From an uncultured Thermoanaerobaculia bacterium (GTDB lineage: Bacteria; Acidobacteriota; Thermoanaerobaculia; Multivoradales; Multivoraceae), in the NCBI GenBank assembly GCA_951813015.1, contig CATOTG010000008.1:1-64000 (forward strand): DNA of 64,000 bases. Reading direction: 5' to 3'. The notes beneath the pieces were generated by a model that ran no database searches, was not told the DNA's origin, and saw only the letters and a list, made by a program, of their open reading frames with translations. The position numbers and the translations under genes were made by a program. This document shows, one piece after another, positions 11,084 to 19,927 of this stretch (positions within the stretch are counted from its first letter, which is position 1; each line of letters begins with the position of its first letter).

Positions 11084-11130
11084 TTGCGGGCATCCTACCT
11101 TTGCGGGTCGAGTGAGGCAGAATCGGGAGC

Positions 11131-12045
11131 ATGAGAACACCCGAGAGCCAGAAGACACGGAGGCCGCCTGTCGACCACATCGTCCGCACGCGCGACCTGT
11201 ACTCGAGTCTGGGCCACGAACCCTACCGATGGGTTCACAGCGAGACCCCGCCGCCGTTAACGGAGCTTCAGAAGCCGCTCAGGGAATGCCGGGTCGGTCT
11301 GGTCGCTTCGGGCGGCGTCTACCGGGCGGGACAGATCGCCTTCCACCATCGGGACGATGTCTCGCTGCGGGTCATCGACACCAGCGTGCCGGCGGCGGAA
11401 CTGCGGACGAGCCACTTCGCCTACGACCAGACGGATGCCCGGATCGATCCGAACGTCGTCTTTCCCGTCGACACGCTGCGTGCCCTGGCCGCGGAAGGTG
11501 TGATCGGCGAGCTGTCGCCCCGCGCCTACACGTTCATGGGGGGGATCTACTCGGCGCGGCGGGCGCGCGAAACACTGGCGCCCGAGATCAGCCGCCGCCT
11601 GGCGGCGGATCAGGTCGATCTCGCGCTGCTGGTCCCCGTGTGACCTGTCTGCCATCAGTCCGTGGGACTGATCGCGCGCCGCGTCGAGGCGGACGGCATT
11701 CCGACCCTGTCGATGACTTCGGCGTTCTCGATCACGCGATCGGTCAATCCGCCTCGCGCCGTGTTTCTCGACTACCCGTTGGGTCACACGACGGGCAAGC
11801 CTCTCGAGGCCGGTCTGCAGGCGGAAATCGTGGCCGCGGGGCTTGCCGCGTTCGAGGAGTTGGACCGGCCGGGCGCCGTGAAGATGCTGCCCTACCGCTG
11901 GTCGGAGGACGACGAGTGGAAACGGGAGGCGATGCTCAGCGGCGATGCGAGGACGGATCGGTCGGCTGAGCCCGTCTACCAGAGCGATGCCGACCGCCGG
12001 CTTGCGGAGGACGCCGGTGGATGTCCCACCTGCGTCTTCCTTTGA
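11131..12045 (+). CDS. GrdB/PrdB-like reductase family protein, predicted selenoprotein (in-frame TGA = Sec)
   Basis: The gene is interrupted only by an in-frame TGA (11641-11643, codon 171). Both halves belong to one protein of 304 residues of the glycine/betaine/sarcosine/D-proline reductase selenoprotein B family. The first half carries FAYDQTDARIDPNVVFPVDTL and RAYTFMGGIYSARRARE; the second carries FLDYPLGHTTGKP. Reading TGA as selenocysteine gives U171-P-V-C174, a UxxC redox motif. As I recall, homologues have Cys at this place (VPVCPVCHQSVG). A perfect hairpin of SECIS type starts 10 nt after the TGA. A second CPTC pair is at the C-terminus. No sel genes are in the window. A nonsense mutation is the alternative but would not explain the hairpin. 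Confidence 0.8.
11654..11672 (+). promoter_or_regulatory. Bacterial SECIS-like hairpin
   Basis: ATCAGTCC (11654-11661), loop GTG, GGACTGAT (11665-11672): a perfect 8-bp stem. The loop begins with G and lies 18 nt after the UGA. That is inside the 16-37-nt spacing and loop-G rule of the bSECISearch model for bacterial SECIS elements bound by SelB. Confidence 0.7.
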
Positions 12046-12082
12046 ACCGCGGGCCATCGACCCGCCGCCGCTTCAGGGAAGT

Positions 12083-12121
12083 GGCGCCGGGCGGTGCGAC
12101 ACGCTCGCTCCGCCCGGCGCC
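12083..12121. terminator. Perfect 12-bp inverted repeat after the selenoprotein gene
   Basis: GGCGCCGGGCGG (12083-12094) and its exact complement CCGCCCGGCGCC (12110-12121) enclose a 15-nt loop, 37 nt after the stop codon. No U-run follows, so it may terminate or protect mRNA rather than act as a classic intrinsic terminator. The rest of 12046-12295 shows nothing gene-like. Confidence 0.5.
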
Positions 12122-12295
12122 GGTCGAGTCCGCGCCTTGCCCCTTTAGGGCACGGACCCGACCTTGTGTACGGAGGGAAACAAGCAGGGTTACGGTCGGA
12201 TTCCCCAGTCTGCGCGTTTCGGCGTCATTTTCTCGATAGGCAGCGGCGGTTTGCCTGACCGCTTGCTGACCCGAGGGCTACCGGAACCGGAAGGG

Positions 12296-12664
12296 CTACG
12301 CGAACGGCTTGTACAGCGCGAGGTAGGACGCGACCGCGGCGAGTAGCGGCAGCGCGACGACCAACGCCCTCGCCAGGGACGTACTGCGGTAGGACAGGGT
12401 CAGCGCGGCCCCGAAGAACAGCCAGATGACGAGCTTTGCCCACGCCCATGGGGGCGGCATACCTGCTCCGAGCGTGGCAAGCAGCCCGAAGCCGGTGACG
12501 ACACTCAGGATCAGGCCGACGCCGTGCATCGAAGCGAGGACGCCGCGCAGGTCGTTGTCCTCACGCCGACCCCCCGTCGCGGCGTGGACGGCGACGCCGC
12601 CGGCCGCCGCCAAAACGAGCAGCACGCCGAGCACGTGCAGCAGCTTGTAGGCGAGATAGGACAT
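12296..12664 (-). CDS. Small integral membrane protein, four helices
   Basis: A protein of 122 residues, almost all hydrophobic, with four predicted transmembrane segments starting [20 protein letters not shown]. The His in the first helix, the His in SMHGVG and the general size recall the small SirB/DUF2269-like membrane proteins, but I cannot assign it. Downstream is convergent with the selenoprotein gene. It is divergent from the inositol oxygenase gene. Confidence 0.6.
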   Translation of the reverse strand: MSYLAYKLLHVLGVLLVLAAAGGVAVHAATGGRREDNDLRGVLASMHGVGLILSVVTGFGLLATLGAGMPPPWAWAKLVIWLFFGAALTLSYRSTSLARALVVALPLLAAVASYLALYKPFA

Positions 12665-12689
12665 CGTTCTCCCCGGTTTCTGGACTGGC

Positions 12690-13586
12690 GTGCGTCGACG
12701 CTGCCAACAGCCACGGGCTGCTAGCGTATCGCCCGTGGCGCCGCTCGATCGACTCGACGACTGGGACGACTTCGTGGCGGAACTCTACCCGGAACCGGCG
12801 GAGGCCGGGGGCAAGCGCCGCGAGGACTACCGGGATTTCGACGAGCCGCCCCGCGACACGGTGAGGGAGTTCTACCGTCTGAACCACCGCGGTCAGACCT
12901 GGAGCTTCGTCCAGCAGAAGAAGGCGAAGTACCTCACTCTTGACCGGGCGGAGCTGTCTGCGTGGGAGGCGCTCGAGTTCCTCGACACCCTGGTCGACGA
13001 CTCCGACCCCGACCTCGACCTGTCGCAGCTCGACCACCTGCTGCAGACCGCCGAGGCGATCCGAGCCGACGGACACCCGGACTGGTTCGTCCTGACCGGG
13101 CTGCTCCACGATCTGGGCAAGGTGCTCTGCCTGTGGGGCGAGCCGCAATGGGCCGTGGTCGGCGACACGTTTCCGGTCGGCTGTGCGTTCTCCGACCGGG
13201 TCGTCTATCCGGAGCTGTTCGCCGCCAACCCGGACAGCGCGAATCCGGCCTTCTCCACGCCCTTGGGCGTCTACGAAGCGGGCTGCGGCCTGGACCGCGT
13301 CGACCTGTCCTGGGGACATGACGAGTACCTGTACCAAGTGCTCCGCGACTGCCTGCCCGAGCCGGCGCTCTACATGATTCGCTACCACTCGTTCTACGCC
13401 TGCCACCGCGAAGGCGCGTACCGCGAGTTGATGAACGCGCGCGATCGCGAGATGTTCGCCTGGGTGCGGCTGTTCAACAACTACGACCTGTACTCCAAGA
13501 GCGACGATCCGCCGGATGCCGCCGAGCTGCGGCCGTACTGCCAGGGGCTGATCGACCGCTACCTGCCGGCGAAGCTGAACCTGTAG
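12690..13586 (+). CDS. myo-Inositol oxygenase
   Basis: Di-iron oxygenase that cleaves myo-inositol to D-glucuronate. The match to the MIOX (DUF706) family is strong: [50 protein letters not shown] and [12 protein letters not shown]. These contain the iron-binding His and Asp residues. The length from 12690 is 298 residues. A GTG at 12735 ([13 protein letters not shown]) is a better biological start and gives 283. A GCCACGGG/CCCGTGGC hairpin overlaps that GTG. MIOX is mainly eukaryotic but occurs in scattered bacteria. No inositol or glucuronate genes are adjacent. Confidence 0.9.
   Translation: MRRRCQQPRAASVSPVAPLDRLDDWDDFVAELYPEPAEAGGKRREDYRDFDEPPRDTVREFYRLNHRGQTWSFVQQKKAKYLTLDRAELSAWEALEFLDTLVDDSDPDLDLSQLDHLLQTAEAIRADGHPDWFVLTGLLHDLGKVLCLWGEPQWAVVGDTFPVGCAFSDRVVYPELFAANPDSANPAFSTPLGVYEAGCGLDRVDLSWGHDEYLYQVLRDCLPEPALYMIRYHSFYACHREGAYRELMNARDREMFAWVRLFNNYDLYSKSDDPPDAAELRPYCQGLIDRYLPAKLNL
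12710..12739. repeat. Inverted repeat sharing the terminal sequence of the 251-bp element
   Basis: GCCACGGG (12710-12717) and CCCGTGGC (12732-12739) form an 8-bp stem over the GTG start of the inositol oxygenase gene. The 14 bases GCCACGGGCTGCTA match the end of the element at 4684-4934 exactly. Confidence 0.55.
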
Positions 13587-13978
13587 CCGGCTGGCCTCTC
13601 AGTCCATCGGCAGAGGCAGGAGCGGTTTCCGGTCGATCAGCGCCTGACGACGGTCAGGGCGAGGTGACGGTCCCGAGACAAGAGACCCGTCTCGATGTTG
13701 CGGTCGAGGGCTGGTCCAGCCTGCGCCTTGCCCCGCAGCGGCCCGGAGTGTTCCGGACCTCCTCCTCGACGATGCGTCGTCGCCGAGTCGCGCAGGCCGT
13801 TGAAGCAGGCAAGCACCGTCATGTACGGGTCGGCGGGGTTGCTCTCGTTCTCGTGGCCGCGCGCGCTCCAGCCGCCGGACTCCGGCGAGCCTTCTGAGTC
13901 GCGACGGGAACGGGTACACATAGGGTTTGACCCTGCGATCTTGACACACGAGGAATGTGCCTCTAGCATTCCGAGCTC
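13587..13978. other. Intergenic, possible gene remnant on the minus strand
   Basis: No supported gene. On the minus strand a frame inside 13637-13987 reads GWSARGHENESNPADPYMTV followed by LACFNGLRDSATTH. This looks protein-like but has no normal start or family match that I recognise; it may be the remnant of a decayed gene. Confidence 0.3.
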
Positions 13979-14266
13979 ATGACCCAACCACGCAGGGTGC
14001 AGGTAACTCTGGATGCAAGAAGCTACGCGACGGTGTCCCGGATCGCCCGCCGCGATGGCAGGAAGCTCGCCGCTGTCGTGCGTGAAGCCGTCGAGCAGTA
14101 CTACGTGGCGCCGGAGACGCGCCAGCGGCGACTGGACGCGGTCGACAGGCTCGCTGCAATCGAGCCGCTTCCGGCGCCGGAGTCGCTCTCCGAGTGGAAT
14201 CGGGAGTACAGCCGGCTCAAGGTCGGCGAAGCGGCAGGCTGCGTGCCTCTCGACGACGAGGATTGA
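13979..14266 (+). CDS. Ribbon-helix-helix antitoxin (VapB-like)
   Basis: A protein of 95 residues. The N-terminal half (RRVQVTLDARSYATVSRIAR, then KLAAVVREAVEQYY) has the CopG/ribbon-helix-helix DNA-binding pattern. The C-terminal half is short and acidic at the end (PLDDED), suited to binding the toxin. It stops 5 nt before the GTG of the PIN-domain gene, the standard antitoxin-toxin order. It probably represses its own promoter. Confidence 0.78.
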   Translation: MTQPRRVQVTLDARSYATVSRIARRDGRKLAAVVREAVEQYYVAPETRQRRLDAVDRLAAIEPLPAPESLSEWNREYSRLKVGEAAGCVPLDDED

Positions 14267-14271
14267 CGGCC

Positions 14272-14712
14272 GTGGCCGACCGGCTGTTCGTTGACGCCAA
14301 CGTATTCATGTACCTGGCGGGGAGAGATGCGACCTGCCGGGAGTCGTGCAGACGCGCTCTCCGGGCCGCAATCGAGCGAGGAACCGTTCTGGCGACAAGC
14401 GCCGAAGTGCTGCAGGAGATCCTGCACTTCTACGGTGCTCGAAGAAAGCCCGAGAGCGCCGGCGCCATATACGAGGCAGCGACGGACATCTGCGACCAGA
14501 TCCTGTCCATCACCGAACGCCAGACCGCCCGAGCACTCGAAGTGCTCGTCGAACACCCGAGCCTGCCGGCGCGTGATGCTCTGCATGTCGCAACGATGGA
14601 GACCCACGGCATCGAGCGGCTGCTATCGGCCGACAGGGACTTCGACCGAGTCGAGACGGTAGAACGGATGAACCCCCTCACGACGGCCGCTGGGCCAGAC
14701 TCAGCGTCCTGA
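14272..14712 (+). CDS. PIN-domain ribonuclease toxin (VapC-like)
   Basis: A 146-residue PIN domain, the toxin of a type II pair with the preceding gene. Acidic active-site residues are visible in LFVDANVFMY, SAEVLQEILH, ARDALHVATM and SADRDFDRV, so it appears active. The GTG at 14272 is chosen because VADRLFVDANV is where the family begins; the longer open frame upstream overlaps the antitoxin. The target RNA cannot be told from sequence. Confidence 0.82.
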   Translation: MADRLFVDANVFMYLAGRDATCRESCRRALRAAIERGTVLATSAEVLQEILHFYGARRKPESAGAIYEAATDICDQILSITERQTARALEVLVEHPSLPARDALHVATMETHGIERLLSADRDFDRVETVERMNPLTTAAGPDSAS

Positions 14713-14756
14713 GACTCAAGGTCACGCATGACGAGCCATCGAACCGCTCGCGCGTC

Positions 14757-14861
14757 TCTTGAGTCGAGGGGTGAATGCGTGCGCGACCGCGCGCCTTGCT
14801 GGCGATATCTGCCTCACGCACCAGCGCGCGTTTCTTGAGTCGAGGGGTGAATGCGTGCGCG
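14757..14861. repeat. Two identical 29-bp direct repeats, 76-bp period
   Basis: The sequence TCTTGAGTCGAGGGGTGAAT plus the next 9 bases occurs at 14757-14785 and again at 14833-14861. Flanking bases are also similar (CGCGTCTCTTGAG, CGCGTTTCTTGAG). A weaker third version of the start lies near 14973 (CCGTCTCTTGA). They fill the 305-bp gap between the PIN gene and the YfcC-type gene, where I see no gene. Confidence 0.7.
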
Positions 14862-15017
14862 GCATCCTCGAAGCGAGCGAGGAGCATGCGGGCCGGCGAC
14901 CCGAGTACGAGCTCTTCGGCGAAGAGCTGCGTCTGACGATCTGGGCTGAGACCTTCGCCTCACGAAAACGCCGTCTCTTGACTCTCTGCAGCACTGGAAC
15001 ACCACGGGAGCCAAGCG

Positions 15018-16403
15018 CTACTCGAAGCGCATCAGGGCGGCGACCGCCAGCACGGCCATCGCGACCAGATAGAGCTTGACGATCGCGGGCAGGATGAAGC
15101 GCAGCCAGCGCTGGTAGGGGATGCGAGCCAGGAGCAGCATGCCCATCAGCAGGGCGTTCGTCGGCACGATGAGGTTCATCAGGCCGTCGCCGAGCTGGTA
15201 GGCAAGCACCGAGGTCTCGCGGCCGACCCCCGTGAGGTCCGCGAGCGGCGCCATGATCGGCATCGTGACGTAGGCCTGCCCGCTGCCCGAGGGGATCAGG
15301 AAGTTGCACACGCTCTGCACCAGGAGCATGCCCCAGGCCGAGACGACCGCGGCGCCCGCGCCCAGGCCCTCGGCTTTCTGCAGCAAGGAGGCGATGCCGT
15401 GGATCACGGTGTCGATGACCCGGGCATCCGAGAGCACGACCTCGATCGTGCGGGCGAAGCCGATCAGCAGCGCCGTGCCGGTCAGTTCGGCGGCGCCGGC
15501 CGTGAACGCTCGCGCGGTGCGGTTCGGCGACACGCGGCCGAGGGCGGCGGCGATGATCGTCACGCCGAGGAACAGCGCGGCGAGTTCGACCAGGTACCAG
15601 CCGTGGACGTTCACGCCCCAGATGAAGATGCCGATCATCGCGGTGAACGCGGCGAGGATGCCGAGTCGTGCCGGCGTCAGCTCGGCCGCGGTCAGTTCGT
15701 GGCCGCCGCCGCCGTAGTCGACGTCCCGGACCAGGCTCCGTTCGGGATCGGCGGCGATGCGCCGCGCGTACCGGAGCAGGTGGTGGACGGCGACGAGGAG
15801 CATGACCGCCAGCAGCACCCACCTGAGCCCGAAACCGGTACCCGGATCCTGGCCGGCGATGTCCTTGGCGATCATCACCGTGAACGGGTTGATTGCCGCG
15901 GCGCCGTAGCCGATCCCGGCGCCGAGGTAGACCATGCCCAAGGCGACCACCGCGTCCATCTTCAGGGCGATGCACATCGCGACCAGGATGGGCACGAAGG
16001 GCATGTACTCCTCGGCCATGCCGATCGTCGACGAGCCGACCGCGAACAGGGCCGTCATCCCGCCGACCAGCAGGATCGGGCGGCCCCCGAGGGTGCTGAT
16101 TGCGCGCCCGATCGCCGCGTCGATTGCGCCCGTGGCGCGGATGACTCCGATCGCGCCGCCGACCAGGAAGACGAAGAAGATGATCTCGCCGGCCGCCTCG
16201 AGGCCCCTGGGCACCTTGGTCAGGGCGGCGTGCCAGGGCAAGGACGCCGCTTCGACGGCGTGGTAGGTGCCGGCCAGCACCTGCCGGCCATCGCGCTCGT
16301 ACTCGCCGGCGGGCAGGACGTAAGTGAGGACCTGCGCCGCCACGATCATGGCGAAAATCAGCACGAGGGCTTCCGGAAAACGGTTGCCGTTCGCGCTGGT
16401 CAT
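15018..16403 (-). CDS. YfcC/DcuC-family membrane carrier
   Basis: A 461-residue polytopic protein (about 12 hydrophobic segments) of the DcuC/YfcC superfamily. It begins FPEALVLIFAMIVAAQVLTYVLPAGEY, the typical N-terminus. It has the two re-entrant-type signatures STIGMAEEYMPFVPI and LIPSGSGQAYVTMPIMAPL. Substrates in the family range from C4-dicarboxylates to basic amino acids or peptides and cannot be set here. It starts 14 nt after the peptide ABC ATPase gene on the same strand, so the two are likely co-transcribed and possibly linked to peptide or amino-acid uptake. Confidence 0.82.
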   Translation of the reverse strand: MTSANGNRFPEALVLIFAMIVAAQVLTYVLPAGEYERDGRQVLAGTYHAVEAASLPWHAALTKVPRGLEAAGEIIFFVFLVGGAIGVIRATGAIDAAIGRAISTLGGRPILLVGGMTALFAVGSSTIGMAEEYMPFVPILVAMCIALKMDAVVALGMVYLGAGIGYGAAAINPFTVMIAKDIAGQDPGTGFGLRWVLLAVMLLVAVHHLLRYARRIAADPERSLVRDVDYGGGGHELTAAELTPARLGILAAFTAMIGIFIWGVNVHGWYLVELAALFLGVTIIAAALGRVSPNRTARAFTAGAAELTGTALLIGFARTIEVVLSDARVIDTVIHGIASLLQKAEGLGAGAAVVSAWGMLLVQSVCNFLIPSGSGQAYVTMPIMAPLADLTGVGRETSVLAYQLGDGLMNLIVPTNALLMGMLLLARIPYQRWLRFILPAIVKLYLVAMAVLAVAALMRFE

Positions 16404-16416
16404 GGCAGGGGCGCCG

Positions 16417-18309
16417 TCAATTCCCGTGGCGGCGGCTGCGGGCTTCCCGGCGTTCGTGCTGCCGACGTTCGATGTTGGCGATCGTGTCGTCCGGCACGGC
16501 CTCGATCAGGCTGCGGGTGTACTCCTCCCGTGGCGTCCTGTAGATCGCCTCGGACGGCCCCTGCTCGACGATCTTGCCGTCGAGCATCACCGCCATCATG
16601 TCGGACATGAACTTGACCACGGACAGGTCGTGGCTGATGAAGATGTAGGTCAGGCCGTGCTCTTCCTGGAGGTCCTTGAGCAGGTTGAGCACCTGTGCCT
16701 GCACCGAGACATCCAGCGCCGACACGGATTCGTCGCAGATGATCAGCTCCGGCTGCACCGCCAGCGCCCGTGCCACCGATACGCGCTGGCGCTGACCGCC
16801 GGAGAACTCGTGCGGGTAGCGGCGCAGGTGATCGGCTTCCATGCCGACTTCTTCCAGCAGACGGGCGGCGCGGTCGCGGCGGTCGCGCCGCCCGGCGCCG
16901 ATCTTGTGGATCGCCATCGCTTCGGTGAGCATCGCCTCGACCGTCATCCGGGGATTCAGCGACGAGTAGGGATCCTGGAGGATGATCTGCATCTGCCCGC
17001 GGAGGGCGCGCAGGCGGCTGGCGGGAATTCCGGTCACATCCTGGTCGTCGAAATGGACCCTGCCGCCGGTGATGTCGATCAGCCGCAGCAGCGCCAGCCC
17101 GGTGGTCGTCTTGCCGCAGCCGGACTCGCCGACGAGGCCCAGCGTCTGGCCCGAGTAGACGTCGAAGGAGATGCCGTCGACCGCCTTGACCTCGCCGACC
17201 TGGCGTCGCAGGAAACCGCTCTTGATCGGGTAGTAGACCTTGAGGTCGCGCACCGTCAGCAGCGGCGCCGCGTCCTGGCCGATCAGGTCTCCGGGCCCGG
17301 GATCCTCCGCGTACCCGAGGCTCTCCAGGGCGGGCTGCGGGTGGAGCAGGCGTCCGCGTCCGCGTCCGACGAGTTCGCCCAGAGCCTCCGCGCTCAGGTC
17401 GCGCTCGGTGATCCGGATCTCGCCGCCGTCGCCGACCTCGTCGACGTCCATGAAATCGGCGACGGTCGGCAGACGCCGGAAGTCCCGGTCGAGGTGGGGG
17501 CGGCAGGCAAGCAGCCCCTTCGTGTAGGGGTGCTGCGGGTTGTTGAACACCCCGGTGACGGATCCGCGCTCGACGATCCGGCCCCGGAACATGACCGCGA
17601 TCCGGTCCGCGATCTCCGCGATCACGCCCAGGTCGTGGCTGATGAAGAGGATGGACATGCCGCGCTCGTCGCGAAGGCGCCGGATCAGGTCGAGGATCTG
17701 CGCCTGGATCGTGACGTCGAGGGCGGTCGTCGGCTCGTCGGCGATCAACAGTTTCGGATTGCAGGACAGGGCCATCGCGATCATCACGCGCTGCTTCTGG
17801 CCGCCCGACATCTCGTGCGGATAGCTGTCGATGCGGCGCTCGGGTTCCGGGATGCCGACCTCCTCGAACAGCCCGATCGTCCGTTGTCGCGCCTCCTTCC
17901 GGCTCATTCCAAGATGGACCCGGAGCGCTTCGCCCACCTGGTCGCCGACCCGGAAGACCGGGTTCAGCGAGGTGCCGGGCTCCTGGAAGATCATCCCGAT
18001 GTCCTTGCCGCGCAGGTCGCGCATGTCCCGGCTGGGGAGGTGGACCAGGTCGCGCCCGAAGTAGGAGATCTCGCCGCTCTCGATGTTCGCCGTGCTCTCG
18101 AGCAGGCGCATGACGGACAGCGAGGTGACCGACTTGCCCGAGCCCGACTCGCCGACCAGGCCAAGCGTTTCGCCTTCCTCGATCAGCAGGTCGATGTCGT
18201 CGACCGCGCGGACGGTTTCCCGCTTGCCGTGGAAGTAAGTGCGCAGCTCCCGGATCTGAAGCAGGGGCGGCGCCGCGGCGTGTGGCGAGTTCGTCCCGGT
18301 CTCGGTCAT
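16417..18309 (-). CDS. Double ATPase of a peptide/nickel-type ABC importer (OppD-OppF fusion)
   Basis: A 630-residue protein with two complete ABC ATPase domains. N-domain: Walker A GESGSGKS, signature MSGGQKQRV, Walker [14 protein letters not shown]-domain: [29 protein letters not shown]. Both have the oligopeptide-family C-terminal segment ([10 protein letters not shown] and [14 protein letters not shown]). It energises peptide or similar solute uptake. No permease or binding-protein gene for this importer lies in the window, so its partners are elsewhere or the YfcC-type carrier next to it is unrelated. Confidence 0.88.
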   Translation of the reverse strand: MTETGTNSPHAAAPPLLQIRELRTYFHGKRETVRAVDDIDLLIEEGETLGLVGESGSGKSVTSLSVMRLLESTANIESGEISYFGRDLVHLPSRDMRDLRGKDIGMIFQEPGTSLNPVFRVGDQVGEALRVHLGMSRKEARQRTIGLFEEVGIPEPERRIDSYPHEMSGGQKQRVMIAMALSCNPKLLIADEPTTALDVTIQAQILDLIRRLRDERGMSILFISHDLGVIAEIADRIAVMFRGRIVERGSVTGVFNNPQHPYTKGLLACRPHLDRDFRRLPTVADFMDVDEVGDGGEIRITERDLSAEALGELVGRGRGRLLHPQPALESLGYAEDPGPGDLIGQDAAPLLTVRDLKVYYPIKSGFLRRQVGEVKAVDGISFDVYSGQTLGLVGESGCGKTTTGLALLRLIDITGGRVHFDDQDVTGIPASRLRALRGQMQIILQDPYSSLNPRMTVEAMLTEAMAIHKIGAGRRDRRDRAARLLEEVGMEADHLRRYPHEFSGGQRQRVSVARALAVQPELIICDESVSALDVSVQAQVLNLLKDLQEEHGLTYIFISHDLSVVKFMSDMMAVMLDGKIVEQGPSEAIYRTPREEYTRSLIEAVPDDTIANIERRQHERREARSRRHGN

Positions 18310-18379
18310 TGCCGCGACTCTATCCGGCCGGGCCGGAGGGCTGCGCCGGCCGAAGCGGCCAACCGGCCCTGGTCGTCAC

Positions 18380-18475
18380 CTACTGCGCCGCGGCGGTCGT
18401 GTACGCGTCCAGGTACTGCTGCAGGACGTTGAGCTTCGTCCTGGTCCAGCTGCAGCCGAAGCGTTCTTGATTCAT
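18380..18475 (-). pseudogene. Truncated N-terminus of a three-Cys-motif partner protein (TcmP)
   Basis: Only 31 codons: an ATG at 18475, CSWTRTKLNVLQQYLDAYTT, then a stop. This is the usual start of TcmP proteins (WTEKKL...YLxAYTT); full members have several hundred residues. It lies just downstream of the DUF5131 remnant, the normal partner, on the same strand. Assignment is from remembered family sequence. Confidence 0.5.
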
Positions 18476-18492
18476 CGCCTCTGACCCTGACT

Positions 18493-18876
18493 TCAACCGG
18501 CCAGTTGCCCGGGAATCTCGTCGTAGGTCCTGCCCTGCAACAGACGGCCGTTGCGGCTCTTGCGGACGCCGCCCCATTGCTTGAAGAAGAACGGCACGCC
18601 CTGGCGGCGGCATTGATGGAGGATGCCCAGAACCCAGTCCTCGTGCATCGGGCGGGCGCCGGGGCCGCTCTCGCCGCCGGCGATGACCCAGTCGATGGAG
18701 CTGAGGTCGAAGTCGCCCAGGTCCTCGAGTAGCGGTTCGATGGAGGCGAACCGGACGGCGGCCGGCGTCGCGCGGAGGGCGTCCAGCCGCGGCAGGCCCT
18801 GGCGGCGGTTCTCGACGCTGACTCCGAACCAGACGTTCGGCAGGTCCTGCCGGGGACGCGTGTCACAATCCGTCGT
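18493..18876 (-). pseudogene. C-terminal remnant of a DUF5131 (phage Gp37/Gp68-like) protein
   Basis: The minus-strand frame is open for 127 codons and reads NVWFGVSVENRRQGLPRLDA, FASIEPLLEDLG, DWVIAGGESGPGARPMHEDW and PFFFKQWGG. This is the C-terminal half of DUF5131. An in-frame TGA at 18877-18879 and the start of the sugar-binding protein gene replace the N-terminal half, so the gene is decayed. DUF5131 is often paired with TcmP, the remnant of which follows directly. Confidence 0.72.
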
Positions 18877-18926
18877 TCACCAGTTGCCGTCAGATGCGGG
18901 GAGGTCGGAATGATGGAGAAGGGATC

Positions 18927-19919
18927 GTGAAGCGTGCGCTGACCGGGATCGCGGCGGCGGCGCTCTTCTTTGTGCTCGGCGCGTGCGGGGGCGGCGCCGA
19001 AACGGGTGCGGTCGAAGGGCGTGACAGCGTCGCCGCTCGCGGCACGATCGGCTTTTCGGCGATGACGCTGACGAACCCGTTCTTCAAGATCATCGCGGAC
19101 ACGATGACCGAGGAGGCCGAACGCCACGGCTTCGAGGTCGTCGTGTCCGATGCCGACCGGGACGTGAATCTCCAGTCGCAGCAGGTCGACAACTTCCTGG
19201 CCTCCGGCGTGGCCGCGATCGTGCTCAATCCCGTCGACCGGATCGCGATCGGTCCGGCGGTGCGGAGGGCCAACGAAGCGGGCGTGCCGGTGTTCACGTC
19301 CGACCTGCAGGCCGTCGCCGAGGGCGTCGAGATCGCGGGCCACGTCGGCACGGACAACTACCAGGGCGGTCTGCTCGCGGGCGAGGCGATGATCGAAGCG
19401 CTCGGCGAGGCGGGCGGCGAAGTCCTGATCCTGCACTTCAAGCAGGCAAACTCCTGCGTGCTGCGCGTGGACGGCTTCCGCCGGGCGATCGAGGAGTACA
19501 ACGACGACCGCTCGGACGGCCGGATCGAGATCGTCGCCGAACTCGAGGGCGGCGGCCTTCGTGACGAGGGGTACCGGGCGATGGCGGACGGCATCCAGGC
19601 CCACCCGGACCTCGCCGGCGTGTTCGCGATCAACGACCCCTCCGCGCTTGGGGCCCGGACCGCGCTCGAGCAGGCGGGACGGGCGGACCAGGTGAGGATC
19701 GTGGGTTTCGACGGTGAGTTGGCGGGCAGGCAGGCGATCCGGGAGGGGAAGATCTACGCCGATCCGATCCAGTATCCGGATCAAATGGGGGTCATGACGG
19801 TGCAGAACATCGTGAGCTATCTCGACGGCGAGGACTTCGAGCGCGTCCACCTGATCCCCACGCGGCTCTACCGGCAGGCGGACGCGGAGCGGGACCCGAC
19901 GCTCGACCAGGGCCCGTAA
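18927..19919 (+). CDS. Sugar ABC transporter substrate-binding lipoprotein (RbsB-like)
   Basis: A protein of 330 residues of the periplasmic binding protein family for pentoses and related sugars. GTG start with a GGAGAAGGG site; the long upstream extension is unlikely. Lipoprotein signal AALFFVLGACGGG, then the fold pattern TIGFSAMTLTNPFFKIIADT and FAINDPSALGARTALEQAG. First gene of a binding protein-ATPase-permease operon; the ATPase gene starts 8 nt after its stop. The sugar is unknown. Confidence 0.9.
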   Translation: MKRALTGIAAAALFFVLGACGGGAETGAVEGRDSVAARGTIGFSAMTLTNPFFKIIADTMTEEAERHGFEVVVSDADRDVNLQSQQVDNFLASGVAAIVLNPVDRIAIGPAVRRANEAGVPVFTSDLQAVAEGVEIAGHVGTDNYQGGLLAGEAMIEALGEAGGEVLILHFKQANSCVLRVDGFRRAIEEYNDDRSDGRIEIVAELEGGGLRDEGYRAMADGIQAHPDLAGVFAINDPSALGARTALEQAGRADQVRIVGFDGELAGRQAIREGKIYADPIQYPDQMGVMTVQNIVSYLDGEDFERVHLIPTRLYRQADAERDPTLDQGP

Positions 19920-19927
19920 GCAGCCAG

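Noticed and set aside
11662..12045. Separate 127-residue gene after the TGA
   Set aside because: Same frame as the gene before it, no ribosome-binding site, and both halves belong to one family; read as one selenoprotein.
14757..14861. Two 29-bp repeats as a CRISPR unit
   Set aside because: The distance between copies is 47 bp, flanks are also similar, and only two copies exist. A tandem duplication explains it.
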